From: Bacillus pinisoli
GTDB taxonomy: Bacteria > Bacillota > Bacilli > Bacillales > SA4
Assembly: GCF_023036475.1 (NCBI RefSeq)
Contig: NZ_JAJQKI010000009.1
Coordinates: forward strand, 100,258 to 164,257
Length of the DNA: 64,000 nt
Reading direction: 5' to 3'
Shown one piece after another: positions 9,050-17,598 of this stretch. The notes beneath the pieces are model-generated. The model saw only the letters and a list, made by a program, of their open reading frames with translations. It made no database searches and was not told the DNA's origin. A program made the translations under genes and the position numbers. Numbering within the stretch: position 1 is the first letter of the stretch; each line of letters starts with the position of its first letter.

Positions 9050-10309
9050 TTATATAATTTTTGATTTACCTCCTTGCATGCCTTCAAGTTCTAACGATAT
9101 AGATTCTAGATAATCTAAAGCTGGACTATAAAAGTTTTCAAAACAATTCTCAACTTCATTTTTATTAAAAGTAACAGCCCAACTAACAATTAAAGTATAA
9201 ATGAAAAATAGTTTTTCTACTGGTTCATAATTACATCTATCATGGTCCAGAAAATTATTTCTTATTATATCGAATGGTAGCTTTATAGTACCTAAGAACA
9301 ATGCAATGTCTACCCACCTTGGTCCAAGTCTTACCCCAACCCAATCAATTATTTTTAATTCTCCTGTGTGATTGTTAATTAACATATTGGCTTTAAAGAA
9401 ATCACCATGCTGCAATGTAAAATGAACTTCTGGACTTATAAATTTATAATAATTTTCACCAAAAATGAGATTGTTTAGGTGATCAACAACTTTTATAAAA
9501 TCTACAGGAGTCATATTTCTTTTTAGAAATTCACTAATGCAAGAAAAAACCTCTTTATTATTTTGACTAACAAGATAAAATGCTTTAAATAATTCATGTT
9601 TGTTTATTAGATTAGTATTATGAGTTAGTTTTTGAAGACTTAAGCTATCAGATACTTCGTTATAATCCATAGAAGTTATTAAATTATTCAATTTAAATAC
9701 CTTATTAATGAAATCAGTATTCGTATTTATGGGGACTTCTCCATTAATTTTTTTCATAGTAATAAAAGTTATATCATTTATAGTTAATATACTTATAATA
9801 CTTGGTGTAATAGTATGAAAATCTGGATTTTCAGTCTGGATATCTCTGATTAAGGAATCACCTTTTGAATTTTGACTTTCTACTATTTTTGTCAATAAGG
9901 TCTTCTCTTCATATATATGCTCTATTAAGCCGTAATTTTGGTGTCCTCCTTTAAAAATAAACCTATGTGAGAGTAATAAATTATTATCAGGAAGTTTTTT
10001 TTCAATTTCACTTATTATTTCTTCTAAAGTAAGACCACATTTTACTCTTAAGCCCTGTTTTAATATATTCGTAGCACCATGCTCATCCTTTGCTTTCCAA
10101 TATGCTCTTGCAAGTTGCTGATAATTATAAACATTTCCAGGGTACATCTTTATTATTTTTTCCCCTATTCTAATTGCCTTTGATAAGGTGTCCCTATTAT
10201 AGTAATATCTTATAAATTTTTCTTGCCTTTTTATGTTTAAAAACTTTTTTATAGTTACTATTAATCCGTTCTTAATAATGCTTGCAAGACCCTTTTTATA
10301 TAGATTCAC
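9050..10309 (-). CDS. TPR-APH fold small-molecule kinase in the Kdo block
   Basis: The 419-aa protein combines a helical, TPR-like N-terminus (about residues 38-90: LSKAIRIGEKII, YNYQQLARAYWKA) with an aminoglycoside/choline-kinase-type catalytic domain. The catalytic loop is LQHGDFFKANML (299-310; H-x-D-x4-N) and the metal motif is IIDWVG (320-325). It starts at a GTG with AAGGGA upstream. It lies between kdsB and kdsA, so its substrate may be Kdo, another sugar of the repeat unit, or a lipid-linked intermediate. Haemophilus KdkA shows that Kdo kinases with a kinase-like fold exist, but I see no specific similarity to it. The substrate is unknown. Confidence 0.65.
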   Translation of the reverse strand: MNLYKKGLASIIKNGLIVTIKKFLNIKRQEKFIRYYYNRDTLSKAIRIGEKIIKMYPGNVYNYQQLARAYWKAKDEHGATNILKQGLRVKCGLTLEEIISEIEKKLPDNNLLLSHRFIFKGGHQNYGLIEHIYEEKTLLTKIVESQNSKGDSLIRDIQTENPDFHTITPSIISILTINDITFITMKKINGEVPINTNTDFINKVFKLNNLITSMDYNEVSDSLSLQKLTHNTNLINKHELFKAFYLVSQNNKEVFSCISEFLKRNMTPVDFIKVVDHLNNLIFGENYYKFISPEVHFTLQHGDFFKANMLINNHTGELKIIDWVGVRLGPRWVDIALFLGTIKLPFDIIRNNFLDHDRCNYEPVEKLFFIYTLIVSWAVTFNKNEVENCFENFYSPALDYLESISLELEGMQGGKSKII

Positions 10310-10355
10310 TTAATTCCCTTCTAACAACTATAGATTTTATTTTTATTAATATTAA

Positions 10356-11090
10356 TTAAACCATGACAATCTTCTTCAAGTATTCTTCAACCTTCTCTAT
10401 ATCTTTTGGAGTATCAACGGAAATAGTTTTGCAATGTGCATTTATGTAATAAATGTCCTTCCTATTTTCAATAAACCGAAACGAGTCGTTCTCTTCTATT
10501 CTTTCAATTGGTCCTCTAGGAGTTTCGTGGTAGTATTGTAGCGCCTTTTTAGTAAAAGCACCCACTCCCACAAATTTCTGGTATGTATAATTCATACCTC
10601 CCTTTGGGTATGGTATAGGACTCCTTGAAATAAAAAGACAAATCCCATCCTTATTCGTTACAATTTTCAAGTTAGATGTATCCACAACTTCAACAGGATC
10701 TGTAAAATCGGTCATAAGGTTCGACACATAAAACTCATTACTATTTAAATTGATTGGAATACATTTCGCTATATCCTTTGCTTCTATTGCTGGTTCATCA
10801 CCATTTATCATGACATAAAGATCTGCACTTATGTGCTGGGAAACTTCATAAAGCCTTTCGGTAGCTGTATCATGATCTTGTGAAGTCATGATAACTTTTG
10901 CCCCAAACCCCTCGCATACACTCTTAATCTCTTCACTATCTGTTGCGACATACACCTCTTCAAAGCACTCTACTTCCTTAGAATGTGTGTAAACCCACCA
11001 AATCATTGGTTTCCCTAAAATCTTTGCTAGTGGCTTGTTATAAAATCTAGTAGATCCACCTCTTGCGGGTATAACTCCTATTATTCTCAT
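10356..11090 (-). CDS. kdsB: CMP-Kdo synthetase (KdsB)
   Basis: This enzyme couples Kdo to CMP, producing the donor used by Kdo transferases. Visible are VIPARGGSTRFYNKPLAKI near the N-terminus, KPMIWWVY, VYVATDSEEI, MTSQDHDTATERL and VMINGDEPAI. The last two are the Kdo-specific [SG]TER and NVQGDEP-type blocks that separate KdsB from NeuA. One variation is IPARGG in place of the common IPARY. The protein is 244 aa, close to the usual 245-255. Its start overlaps the stop of DUF115/GT42-like protein C by 4 bases, which ties the donor-making enzyme to a candidate transferase. Together with kdsA, kdsC and kdsD it completes a CMP-Kdo pathway. Confidence 0.93.
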   Translation of the reverse strand: MRIIGVIPARGGSTRFYNKPLAKILGKPMIWWVYTHSKEVECFEEVYVATDSEEIKSVCEGFGAKVIMTSQDHDTATERLYEVSQHISADLYVMINGDEPAIEAKDIAKCIPINLNSNEFYVSNLMTDFTDPVEVVDTSNLKIVTNKDGICLFISRSPIPYPKGGMNYTYQKFVGVGAFTKKALQYYHETPRGPIERIEENDSFRFIENRKDIYYINAHCKTISVDTPKDIEKVEEYLKKIVMV

Positions 11091-11890
11091 CCTATTAACC
11101 TCTCTCCCAATTCAATATTGTCAAAATTCACTCTTTCAAATACTTCCAATTTACCTCCACGGGTTGCATTGTATATTTTTATGTTATGTTTATCTGCGTA
11201 ATTTTTAGCTGCTAAAAACGCTCTTGTTGAAATATCTACATTTGGGATATACAAATCATTTTTGTCGTTATTATATTCATTAGTAAAATAATCCTTGGCC
11301 GTCTCATCAATGATTATTTCGCCTTTATCATTAATCATCTTACTAAAATTATGATCTACTCCCAGAAGGTATATTTCTTTAATCCCCATATATACAGCTA
11401 GCTGAATAGCTGTATATGCAACTGTATTTCCCCAATAGATCCCTTTAACAATGTCTTTAGAGAATTTCGGCTCGATATTCCTATCACCAAACTTAAAGAT
11501 GTAATACTTTGCATTTTTAAATTGAATTTTATTGTCCCTTGGAAAGTTTATAGGGAAAAATTTATTTTTGATATTTAAATTATTGATCTCTTCTTTACTT
11601 TTAGTAATAGTTTTATCATCTTCAGCGCAATAATATGTTGGTCTCCAATCTGTTTGATTAAATAAATAGTATATTCTATTGAAGGCAAAGGTGATTTCAT
11701 TATGCAATTTACTTAAATCTCCAGTAGTCAAACTTGGACCATTGCCTATAATGAAACACCGTTTGTTTAAATGAATATTCTTCAGCGATTTTATCTGTCT
11801 ACCATTATCAGAATAGGGAAATAGTAACTCATTTAAAGCTTTATTCATTTTATAAACTATGCTATTTATTGATTTTTTTAATCTTTTCAT
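11087..11890 (-). CDS. DUF115/GT42-like protein C, candidate Kdo transferase
   Basis: This is the third paralogue, 267 aa. It has NKRCFIIGNGPSLTTGDL, AFNRIYYLFNQTDWRPTYY, WGNTVAYTAIQLAVYMG, KEIYLLGVDHNF and KIYNATRGGKLEVF, so it is closer to protein A than to B. The gene begins 3 bases after the end of a GT4 gene and overlaps kdsB by 4 bases; the ribosome site (GAGG) lies within the GT4 gene. Coupling to kdsB makes CMP-Kdo the best guess for its donor. As with A and B, the fold resembles GT42 sialyltransferases, and the transferase assignment is inference from motif order plus location. Confidence 0.7.
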   Translation of the reverse strand: MKRLKKSINSIVYKMNKALNELLFPYSDNGRQIKSLKNIHLNKRCFIIGNGPSLTTGDLSKLHNEITFAFNRIYYLFNQTDWRPTYYCAEDDKTITKSKEEINNLNIKNKFFPINFPRDNKIQFKNAKYYIFKFGDRNIEPKFSKDIVKGIYWGNTVAYTAIQLAVYMGIKEIYLLGVDHNFSKMINDKGEIIIDETAKDYFTNEYNNDKNDLYIPNVDISTRAFLAAKNYADKHNIKIYNATRGGKLEVFERVNFDNIELGERLIG

Positions 11891-11893
11891 ATA

Positions 11894-13075
11894 CTAACTT
11901 ACCTCAATCAATCCATATATTTTCTTCATGATTACTTCCGGACTAAATTGGTTTAAAACTTCCCTATTTTCCTTCTTTAATTTGTTATACAGGTAATTAT
12001 CCATGATTAAAGATTCAATACCCTTAAATAAACCCTCTGGCGTTGGTTCTACAAGTAGTCCATTTTCCTTATCCCTTATAAACTCTGCTGGTCCCATTGA
12101 CCTTGCTACCGTCACAGGTATATTTAAAGCTAGTGCTTCTAGTACCGTAATTGATAAAGACTCAACTAGTGAAGGATGGACATAAATATCTGTAGCCTTT
12201 ATATATGGGTAAGGATTAGATATTGCACCTAAAAGGTAAAATTGATTCTCTAGTCTATATTCTTTGATCCATCTCTCAATTTCTTTACGTTCTGGACCTT
12301 CACCTATTAGATACCATTTTACGTTATACCCTGCTTCAACTAGTTTCTTACAGGTATGAACACAATTAATCATTCCTTTTTCAGGAGACAATCTACCTAC
12401 ACTTAGTAGGGTAGTTCCATCATTATGAAAAATATTATACCTAGTTTTTTCATTTGCTTTGTTCTGAATTTCATTAACATTTATCATGTTTGGTATGGTA
12501 ATGATTTTATTTTGAACTTTCTGTTCCTGCATATTGTCTATTAGCATGTCTCTGCAACTATCCGAAACAGCTATTAATCTATCAAACTTCCTTAATAATT
12601 TAGTCCATCGTTTTGTTTGATCTTCGGAATAATCATACGATCCGTGATGCCACCATGTTACCTTCTTTTTACTATTTACAACATATCCAACAAAATCAGT
12701 ACAAAGACCTACTCGGTATGCTATAGCGCAATCATACTTTTTATTAATTCTAAAGAGTGGCTTCGCAAGATATAGTGCTTTAACTCCAGCTACCCTCTTT
12801 AACAGAAATACTAATCTTAATAATACTGCAAACCAATTTTTATTTTTTATATTCTCTAGTAAACACTTTTTAAATGGACCGTAAGTCTTTGAAAAATCAT
12901 AATAAATAATATTTACATTTTTAGGAACTTCATTTACATAGTCCCCTAACTCCTCAAAAAGTATAAGATCTACTTCATAATTATTGAAATCTATACTTTT
13001 TAAAACATTAATAAGAGAGTTCTCAACTCCACCTACATTTAAATGCCCGTTTACAAATAAAATTTTCTTTTTCAA
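11894..13075 (-). CDS. Glycosyltransferase family 4
   Basis: This is a GT-B retaining glycosyltransferase of 393 aa. The N-terminal GGVENSLINVL and the C-terminal donor site TLLSVGRLSPEKGM, VHPSLVESLSITVLEALALNIPV (the E-x7-E motif) and PAEFIRDKENGLL identify the family. It begins at TTG (13075) with GAGG 7 bases upstream. It probably adds one sugar of the repeat unit on the cytoplasmic face. It lies between another glycosyltransferase and the DUF115 gene, in one transcription unit with very short gaps. Donor and acceptor cannot be read from the sequence. Confidence 0.88.
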   Translation of the reverse strand: MKKKILFVNGHLNVGGVENSLINVLKSIDFNNYEVDLILFEELGDYVNEVPKNVNIIYYDFSKTYGPFKKCLLENIKNKNWFAVLLRLVFLLKRVAGVKALYLAKPLFRINKKYDCAIAYRVGLCTDFVGYVVNSKKKVTWWHHGSYDYSEDQTKRWTKLLRKFDRLIAVSDSCRDMLIDNMQEQKVQNKIITIPNMINVNEIQNKANEKTRYNIFHNDGTTLLSVGRLSPEKGMINCVHTCKKLVEAGYNVKWYLIGEGPERKEIERWIKEYRLENQFYLLGAISNPYPYIKATDIYVHPSLVESLSITVLEALALNIPVTVARSMGPAEFIRDKENGLLVEPTPEGLFKGIESLIMDNYLYNKLKKENREVLNQFSPEVIMKKIYGLIEVS

Positions 13076-13097
13076 AATAAAACCTCACAATGTTTTG

Positions 13098-14339
13098 TTA
13101 ACATCCTCCTAAAATTCCTTTTACTACACTTTTAGGACTAAAATCATTAACAATAAAAGAACTTTTTGATATTTCGTGAGTGATAAATTTCCCCATTATT
13201 TCTTTAATACTTTCTTTTGTGTTATCACAAAAGTGATATCTATTAAATTTTTCAAAGTAATTTTTAATTAAGTTTTTTTCTTCTTCTTCTCCATCTAAAA
13301 TAAAGATTATTGGTTTCTTCGTCCCAGAATAATGATATATTTTCCCAGGAATTTGACCACCTTTTAAATTACATAAATGAATTAGAACATCGGTGTTTTC
13401 TTGCACCTTATTAATAATTCCAATGTCTACCCTACCTGAAATTCTGATATTTTCGGTAGAGTGAAAATGTTCATTGGTATCACCAAAAATATTAACAAAA
13501 GCATTTAAGTCCATTGAGGCTTCGTAAAATGGTTTTAGGTTTCTAACATGCGAATAGTAGTCTCCAAAATACCCAAATACAACATTACTATTATCTAAAA
13601 TTTCTTCTGTATTGCTTGTGTTTAAGTAAGGTAAAGGGACACACTTCATCTTGTCTGATGAATTAGCAAAATGTTTTTTTTGATATGATAGTGTTAGCGG
13701 ACTTACATAATATATCTCATCTGCTTGAGAGAGTAACCTCTTTTCTTCATCTAAAATCATTTCTTTCTTTTGCTTATTATAGAGATCGTAATACCATGGA
13801 TCTTCCCAGATCTGGATCCATTTTTCAGCAATTACTTTATCTCTCTTTAAAAGAGTGTCTGCTAATGCATGACTACTAGCAGGATATGAGTTAGATATAA
13901 CTAAATCATATTTCTTTTTACTTTTAAATTTGGAGGCATTTTTTAACCATTTCCTACTTAGATAGTGTGGTGTGTCTCTAGTTAATAGATTATAAAAGAC
14001 ATACTTAAGAAATTGTCTTATATTACTATTTTGTAATACCTCTGAGTCTTCTTTTCGAATATTTAGTTGTTTGGTTTTTGAAGTCCTTCTCTTCCTTCTA
14101 TCAATAATAAATCTGACAAGTAATCGCATCCTGTCCATTTTGGAAACCGAATTGTAAATATAATAATTAGCCTCTTTCCAATTAGGCATACTTGAGTCAA
14201 TAGTTTGTAATCCTGGGTCAGACATTATAATATCTACATTGCAGTCATTTTCAATTAACCCTTGAACAAAGCTATTATGACTCATATTTGCAGATGTATT
14301 GCAATGCAAGCAAGAACCCGTTATATACAGGACATTCAT
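13098..14339 (-). CDS. Putative GT-B glycosyltransferase
   Basis: The 413-aa protein has the layout of a divergent GT4-like enzyme. The N-terminal half contains YDLVISNSYPASSHALA and WEDPWYYD, and the C-terminal half has FGYFGDYYSHVRNL, a DVLIHLC segment, GGQIPGKIYHYSGTKKPI and a C-terminal helix. The GKIYHY-x2-TKKPI segment corresponds to the donor-binding region seen in several capsule glycosyltransferases. AAAGGAG precedes the ATG. It is located in the run of sugar transferase genes between the ABC flippase and a GT4 gene. The sugar transferred is unknown. Confidence 0.7.
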   Translation of the reverse strand: MNVLYITGSCLHCNTSANMSHNSFVQGLIENDCNVDIIMSDPGLQTIDSSMPNWKEANYYIYNSVSKMDRMRLLVRFIIDRRKRRTSKTKQLNIRKEDSEVLQNSNIRQFLKYVFYNLLTRDTPHYLSRKWLKNASKFKSKKKYDLVISNSYPASSHALADTLLKRDKVIAEKWIQIWEDPWYYDLYNKQKKEMILDEEKRLLSQADEIYYVSPLTLSYQKKHFANSSDKMKCVPLPYLNTSNTEEILDNSNVVFGYFGDYYSHVRNLKPFYEASMDLNAFVNIFGDTNEHFHSTENIRISGRVDIGIINKVQENTDVLIHLCNLKGGQIPGKIYHYSGTKKPIIFILDGEEEEKNLIKNYFEKFNRYHFCDNTKESIKEIMGKFITHEISKSSFIVNDFSPKSVVKGILGGC

Positions 14340-14393
14340 CTTTAACTCCTTTCTAAAGAAGAAAATTAAATTCGATATTTCTAATAGTTTAAT

Positions 14394-16181
14394 TCATCCA
14401 ACTGACTGTTTTATCTGACGTTTTCCCGCTTGTAACTTACCTTGATCTACTTTGAACACAATGTCGCAATTTTCAATTGTACTTAATCTGTGAGCAATAA
14501 TGATCAAAGTCTTTTCTCCCTTTAGTCCATCGATTGCTTTCATTATTTCTTTTTCCGTTTCACTATCTAATGCTGAAGTTGCCTCATCTAAAAAAATAAT
14601 TTCCGGGTTATGATACAGTGCTCTAGCAATACCGATACGCTGACGCTGCCCTCCTGAGAGCCTTACTCCCCTTTCACCAACAACGGTTTCTACCCCGTTA
14701 GGTAGCGTATCAATAAAGTCCTTTAGTTGTGCATCTTCAATTGCCCTTTGAACTGCAGCCTCGTCTATGTCATTATCAGCAATTCCAAATGCAATATTTT
14801 TTCGTATAGTCTCGTCTGATAGATATATAGATTGTGGAATATAACCAATCTTTTTTTTCCAAACTGGTAAATATTCTCCCAGTTCTATTCCATCAACTAA
14901 AACTCTACCTTTCTCTGGTTCTAGTAACCCCAAAATGATATCAACAATTGTAGTTTTGCCAGCACCAGAAGACCCGACAAAAGCAACTGAACTCCCAATT
15001 GGAATCGTTAATGATACATTATTAATAGAATAATACTCTTGATTTGGATAACGAAAAGATACATTCTCTAAATCAATAGATTTTCGAAAAGTTTTCTCCT
15101 CATTTCTAACTGTTACATTATGATTTAACTCTTTGTAAACATGTATTTTTCCTTTGCTTTCCTTTATTAAGTCTTCATACACTACCGCTAAAGCAGGCTG
15201 ACTATATCGAATAGATGTTAATAATGACACAATTCGATTAATGGAAGGCATAAGGCGAAAGGCAGCCATTGCAAATAATGACATAGTAGCAACCAGCTTA
15301 CTTGAGTCAGTACCTTGAAATACAAGAATAACCATTGTAATGAGGACAACCGATACTAATAATACTTCAATAAACAGCCTTGGTATTTGACCTAGCATGT
15401 TCTTATAAATGGTATTTTGGGCTAAGATTTGACTCTGTTTATTATATGCATCTACAAAATACGTTTCTTTTCCGGATACTTTTACCTCTTTACTTGCCCC
15501 TAATCCTTGATTCACGCATTTAATTACCTCACGATTAACCCTCTGGTCTTCTTTTCCTAAATAAGAAATCTTCTTACGGAATATTTTAAAGAAGATAATT
15601 ACACTTCCGCTTAACAATAATCCAGATGTAAGTGTAGCTAAAGGTGCTGTATACACAAGCAATGTTAATATAGATACTATAACTAATATTTCAGTTAATA
15701 ATTGAAAGCCCGATAATAAGATCCCACCGAATACTTTTGATACTTCTCCATTTACATTTCTTAATAGTTCAGCAGAATTCCTTTGTAGGTGAAATTCATA
15801 TGGCTTTGTTAAATACTCCTTAAACAAAGTTCTAGAAAGCTTTACTCTTTGATTAAATATGACTTTATATTGGACATAGTAAAATAATAATAAATAAGCA
15901 TTTTTAGCAAAATAGACAGTCAGTAACACACCTACGGCAAATAAGATAAAGTCATTCATTGATTGGAAATTGAGTAATTTATATATATAAGTAGCAAACG
16001 TTTGGTCCTGAAGTATATTGGGATTTGTTACAATCCCAACAAATGGGACAATTAAGCCAATGCCCGCTGTTTCAAATATAGCTGCAAAGATCATCATCAC
16101 AAAAAGTAATAAAAACTTCTTCTTGTCTTCTTTATTAAAAAGTACCCGTAGCATTTTAATTGTATTTCTCAATTTTTTCAC
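14394..16181 (-). CDS. ABC transporter, permease-ATPase fusion (PglK-like flippase)
   Basis: This half-transporter of 595 aa has six membrane segments in the first ~320 residues and a C-terminal ATPase with SFRYP, Walker A GSSGAGKTT, Q-loop IGYIPQSIYL, signature LSGGQRQR, Walker B IIFLDEATSALDSE and the His switch AHRLS. The N-terminal half (ETAGIGLIVPFVGI) resembles PglK/WlaB, which flips diNAcBac-primed oligosaccharides. No Wzx-type flippase gene is in the cluster and the initiating sugar is predicted to be diNAcBac, so a flippase role fits. The annotated GTG at 16181 sits directly on AAGGT; a TTG at 16172 has better spacing. The gene follows a 192-bp gap containing a SinR-type dyad and a TATAAT box. 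Confidence 0.85.
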   Translation of the reverse strand: MKKLRNTIKMLRVLFNKEDKKKFLLLFVMMIFAAIFETAGIGLIVPFVGIVTNPNILQDQTFATYIYKLLNFQSMNDFILFAVGVLLTVYFAKNAYLLLFYYVQYKVIFNQRVKLSRTLFKEYLTKPYEFHLQRNSAELLRNVNGEVSKVFGGILLSGFQLLTEILVIVSILTLLVYTAPLATLTSGLLLSGSVIIFFKIFRKKISYLGKEDQRVNREVIKCVNQGLGASKEVKVSGKETYFVDAYNKQSQILAQNTIYKNMLGQIPRLFIEVLLVSVVLITMVILVFQGTDSSKLVATMSLFAMAAFRLMPSINRIVSLLTSIRYSQPALAVVYEDLIKESKGKIHVYKELNHNVTVRNEEKTFRKSIDLENVSFRYPNQEYYSINNVSLTIPIGSSVAFVGSSGAGKTTIVDIILGLLEPEKGRVLVDGIELGEYLPVWKKKIGYIPQSIYLSDETIRKNIAFGIADNDIDEAAVQRAIEDAQLKDFIDTLPNGVETVVGERGVRLSGGQRQRIGIARALYHNPEIIFLDEATSALDSETEKEIMKAIDGLKGEKTLIIIAHRLSTIENCDIVFKVDQGKLQAGKRQIKQSVG

Positions 16182-16217
16182 ACCTTAAATATTATTAGAA
16201 TTACTTTTCCAAAAGAT

Positions 16218-16235
16218 CGTTCACTATAATGAACG
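16218..16235. repeat. 18-bp inverted repeat upstream of the flippase gene
   Basis: CGTTCA-N6-TGAACG forms a short perfect dyad within the 192-bp gap between the GT4 and ABC transporter genes. On the minus strand it is preceded, not followed, by a T-run, so it does not look like a terminator for the upstream gene. It could be an operator or the base of a leader hairpin. Its function is unknown. Confidence 0.4.
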
Positions 16236-16286
16236 TTAGAATCAAAAAAAAAAATGTAACCAAAAATTATCCCTAAATCTATTAAA

Positions 16287-16319
16287 ATTATAAAATAAGA
16301 TTATTTCTTAATAAAGAAC
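16287..16319 (-). promoter_or_regulatory. Candidate internal promoter with SinR-type operator
   Basis: On the minus strand TATAAT (16292-16287) is preceded by a 17-bp spacer and TTTATT (16315-16310), a weak -35. The -35 is embedded in GTTCTTTATTAAGAAA (16319-16304), one of the six SinR-type dyads. This would start transcription of the flippase and the whole ulosonate block separately from the front of the operon, under the same repressor. The perfect -10 and the conserved dyad support it; the -35 is poor. Confidence 0.5.
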
Positions 16320-16373
16320 AATCTTCCGACAATTTCCACCAGTTTTTTCACGGTTTAATTAAACAAAATTATT

Positions 16374-17582
16374 TTATCCTAAAATTCCATATATTTTTTC
16401 AAGCTCATTTTTATTACTATACCTCTCAGAATCGCAGTTTTTCGCTAAATGGTTCCTTAACTCTTCATCATTATATAGAGTAGAAACTCCTTCAACTATC
16501 CCTTCTACTGACAACTCACAAATATACCCATCAAACATATGTTTAACTTGGCTTTTAGCTGTAGGATAATTGGTAATTAGAACAGGCTTCATAAGAATCT
16601 GAGCCTCTCTGACAGTAACTGCTTTTCCTTCATATCTAGAAGGTTGGCAATAAATATCGCAGCTTTTGATATAAGGATATGGATTTACCTTTTTACCTAA
16701 AATTATAAAATTCTCATTCATCTTATATTCATCTATCAATCTTTTTATAATTTCTTCCTCTGCTCCATAACCAACAATATACCATTTTATGTCATATCCT
16801 AATTCTATGAGCTCTTTACACGCTAATACAGCTAAATCAAACCCCTTAGCATTAGAAAACCTACCAACAGAACAAATTTTAAATGCACCATTATTAGGAA
16901 TTTCACGCTCAATATTATTATTAATTTTTGCTTGTTCTTCGACAAAAGTAGAAGAAATTATATTTTCTACAACAATTGATTTATGTTTTAGATCAGGGAA
17001 AACTTTCAAAAAAGAATTAGAACACTCTTCAGAAACGTTCACTATATAATCTAATTTCCCCCACATTTTTCTATCTAACTTTTTATCTGGATTAATAATA
17101 GTATGATAATCAGTATGAACCCAACCAATCTTTGTATTTGCGTTTACCTTTTCAATAATAAAATCATGTGGCCCTAAAAAACTTAAGGCTATATCATATT
17201 TCTGTTTAAGTCTTGGTAATTTGGGAATAGAAAATTGCCATGTATACTGCATTTGTTTATAAGTCCTTTGTTCTTTGACCAATCCTCTATTTTTATAATT
17301 TGCCTTAAGTTTTGCCAATACTCTGGCACACCCTAAATAAAAGTGGCCTTCTTTCATTATTGTCTTAACGGGTCTCTCAAAAGTCGTATATTGTTTAACT
17401 GGGGGCAATAAAGTTACTTCTTTTGGAATATTTTCTAAAAACTCACCTTCATGTCTGTATAAGAACAAGTCAACATCAAATTTCTCATAATCAAATCTTT
17501 CTAAAAGTCCTATAAGACTTCTCTCAGCACCACCAATATGTAGAGAGTACATACAAATTAATACTTTCTTTTTCTGATTCAT
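16374..17582 (-). CDS. Glycosyltransferase family 4
   Basis: This 402-aa GT-B enzyme begins MNQKKKVLICMYSLHIGG and has GGAERSLIGLLERF, the donor-site opening FKICSVGRFSNAKGFDLAV, QPSRYEGKAVTVREAQILM (E-x7-E) and KPVLITNYPTA. A good GAGGAG precedes the ATG. It follows the GT8 gene by 16 bases and ends the middle segment of the cluster, just before the gap with an internal promoter candidate. Its role is addition of one repeat-unit sugar in the cytoplasm; donor unknown. Confidence 0.88.
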   Translation of the reverse strand: MNQKKKVLICMYSLHIGGAERSLIGLLERFDYEKFDVDLFLYRHEGEFLENIPKEVTLLPPVKQYTTFERPVKTIMKEGHFYLGCARVLAKLKANYKNRGLVKEQRTYKQMQYTWQFSIPKLPRLKQKYDIALSFLGPHDFIIEKVNANTKIGWVHTDYHTIINPDKKLDRKMWGKLDYIVNVSEECSNSFLKVFPDLKHKSIVVENIISSTFVEEQAKINNNIEREIPNNGAFKICSVGRFSNAKGFDLAVLACKELIELGYDIKWYIVGYGAEEEIIKRLIDEYKMNENFIILGKKVNPYPYIKSCDIYCQPSRYEGKAVTVREAQILMKPVLITNYPTAKSQVKHMFDGYICELSVEGIVEGVSTLYNDEELRNHLAKNCDSERYSNKNELEKIYGILG

Positions 17583-17598
17583 AACGACTCCTCAAACA

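Noticed and set aside
12003..12185. Plus-strand 60-codon frame inside the GT4 gene
   Set aside because: It is a shadow of the conserved GT4 donor-site sequence on the minus strand.
17268..17274. GTTCTTT on the plus strand
   Set aside because: It lies within a coding sequence, on the opposite strand to the six intergenic sites, and without the dyad; probably chance.
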